From NCBI GenBank assembly GCA_964402985.1, contig CAYOET010000095.1:1-16024 (forward strand): a stretch of DNA of 16,024 nt, given 5' to 3'. This document shows, one piece after another, positions 15,690 to 16,024 of the stretch. Within the stretch, counting starts at the first letter, position 1, and every line of letters starts with the position of its first letter. Below the pieces are notes generated by a model. That model was given only the letters and a program-made list of their open reading frames with translations. It did not search any database and was not told where the DNA came from. The DNA is from JADYYB01 sp964402985 (lineage in GTDB: Bacteria; Pseudomonadota; Alphaproteobacteria; Rhizobiales; Kaistiaceae). The position numbers and the translations under genes are program-made.

Positions 15690-16024
15690 GTCGGGACCCC
15701 GGCGAAATATCCGGCCAGTTGGTACTCAAAGAGGACGAAGCCGGCGGTCATCAGGACCACGTTCGCCGCCCCCGCCTGTCGCGCGAACGCGCTTGTCCCG
15801 CGCCACCAGTTCATCACCAGGAGGATCGCCGCCAGCGCGAACACCTGGCCGAGTTCGACCCCCAGATTGAACGCGATCATGTTCGGCACCAGCCCCTCGG
15901 CCGACAGCGACAGGTCCTGGAGTTTTGTCGCCAGCCCGAAACCATGTACCAGGCCGAACACGAGCACCACCAGCTTGGTGTTGGGCTGGACGCCGAACAG
16001 CGTTCGGAACCCGCCGAGATTGTC
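15686..16024 (-). CDS. HupE/UreJ-family membrane protein, C-terminal part (5' end outside window)
   Basis: 112 residues are visible and the frame is open to the window edge. The segment has the HupE/UreJ hallmarks FGLVHGFGLATKLQ and NMIAFNLGVELGQ within membrane helices, then two more helices (VFALAAILLVMNWW; VVLMTAGFVLFEYQLAGYF). Family members are inner-membrane proteins implicated in nickel or cobalt uptake; substrate specificity cannot be decided from this fragment. A GTG at 15970 is not the real start, because family sequence (DNLGGFRTLFGV) continues upstream. The gene is translationally coupled to the following anchor protein gene. Confidence 0.88.
   Translation of the reverse strand, partial: DNLGGFRTLFGVQPNTKLVVLVFGLVHGFGLATKLQDLSLSAEGLVPNMIAFNLGVELGQVFALAAILLVMNWWRGTSAFARQAGAANVVLMTAGFVLFEYQLAGYFAGVPT

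Overview
The window is very GC-rich, with C or G at most third codon positions. Its gene set (a GC-rich kdp operon with its own KdpDE, an NYN-LOTUS protein, and a HupE/UreJ-'transmembrane anchor'-DUF1007 cluster) suggests an alphaproteobacterium, probably Hyphomicrobiales (Rhizobiales). That placement is an inference from gene content and style; no rRNA or other phylogenetic marker is present.

Layout. (1) 1-3415, + strand: the 3' part of a long proline-rich protein of unknown function, then a secreted protein with an SH3-like domain and a von Willebrand A domain (DxSGS metal site). They look like one transcription unit and I cannot name the system. (2) 3577-4404, + strand: an NYN-type ribonuclease with a C-terminal LOTUS/OST-HTH domain. 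(3) 4405-5249: a degraded stretch without an intact gene. It holds the C-terminal remnant of a tyrosine-type prophage integrase at about 4737-4892. (4) 13917-5250, - strand: a complete high-affinity potassium uptake operon in the order 27-aa membrane ORF, kdpF, kdpA, truncated kdpB-like gene, kdpB, kdpC, kdpD, kdpE. The genes are separated by 8-23 nt or overlap. Upstream lies a 7-4-7 bp direct repeat that looks like an OmpR/PhoB-class operator and may be the KdpE site. (5) 14030-14329: two adjoining gene fragments, one resembling the phage Gp37/Gp68 (DUF5131) family and the other a near-identical copy of the last 65 codons of the vWA gene. (6) 16024-14416, - strand: HupE/UreJ-like membrane protein (5' end outside the window), an anchored periplasmic protein and a DUF1007 periplasmic protein, all joined by 4-nt start/stop overlaps. 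This is a probable nickel/cobalt-type metal handling unit.

The most striking large-scale structure is a 205-bp direct repeat (3218-3422 and 14125-14329, 5 mismatches) that brackets the NYN gene, the integrase remnant and the whole kdp operon. The left copy is the 3' end of the intact vWA gene. The right copy is a headless fragment beside a phage-gene remnant. The simplest reading is that about 10.9 kb was inserted into, or duplicated around, the 3' end of the vWA gene, making the kdp operon cargo of a decayed genomic island. The second unusual structure is an uninterrupted 235-codon KdpB-like gene inside the kdp operon. It keeps the first membrane segments and the actuator domain of KdpB but lacks the TGES motif and the whole catalytic part.
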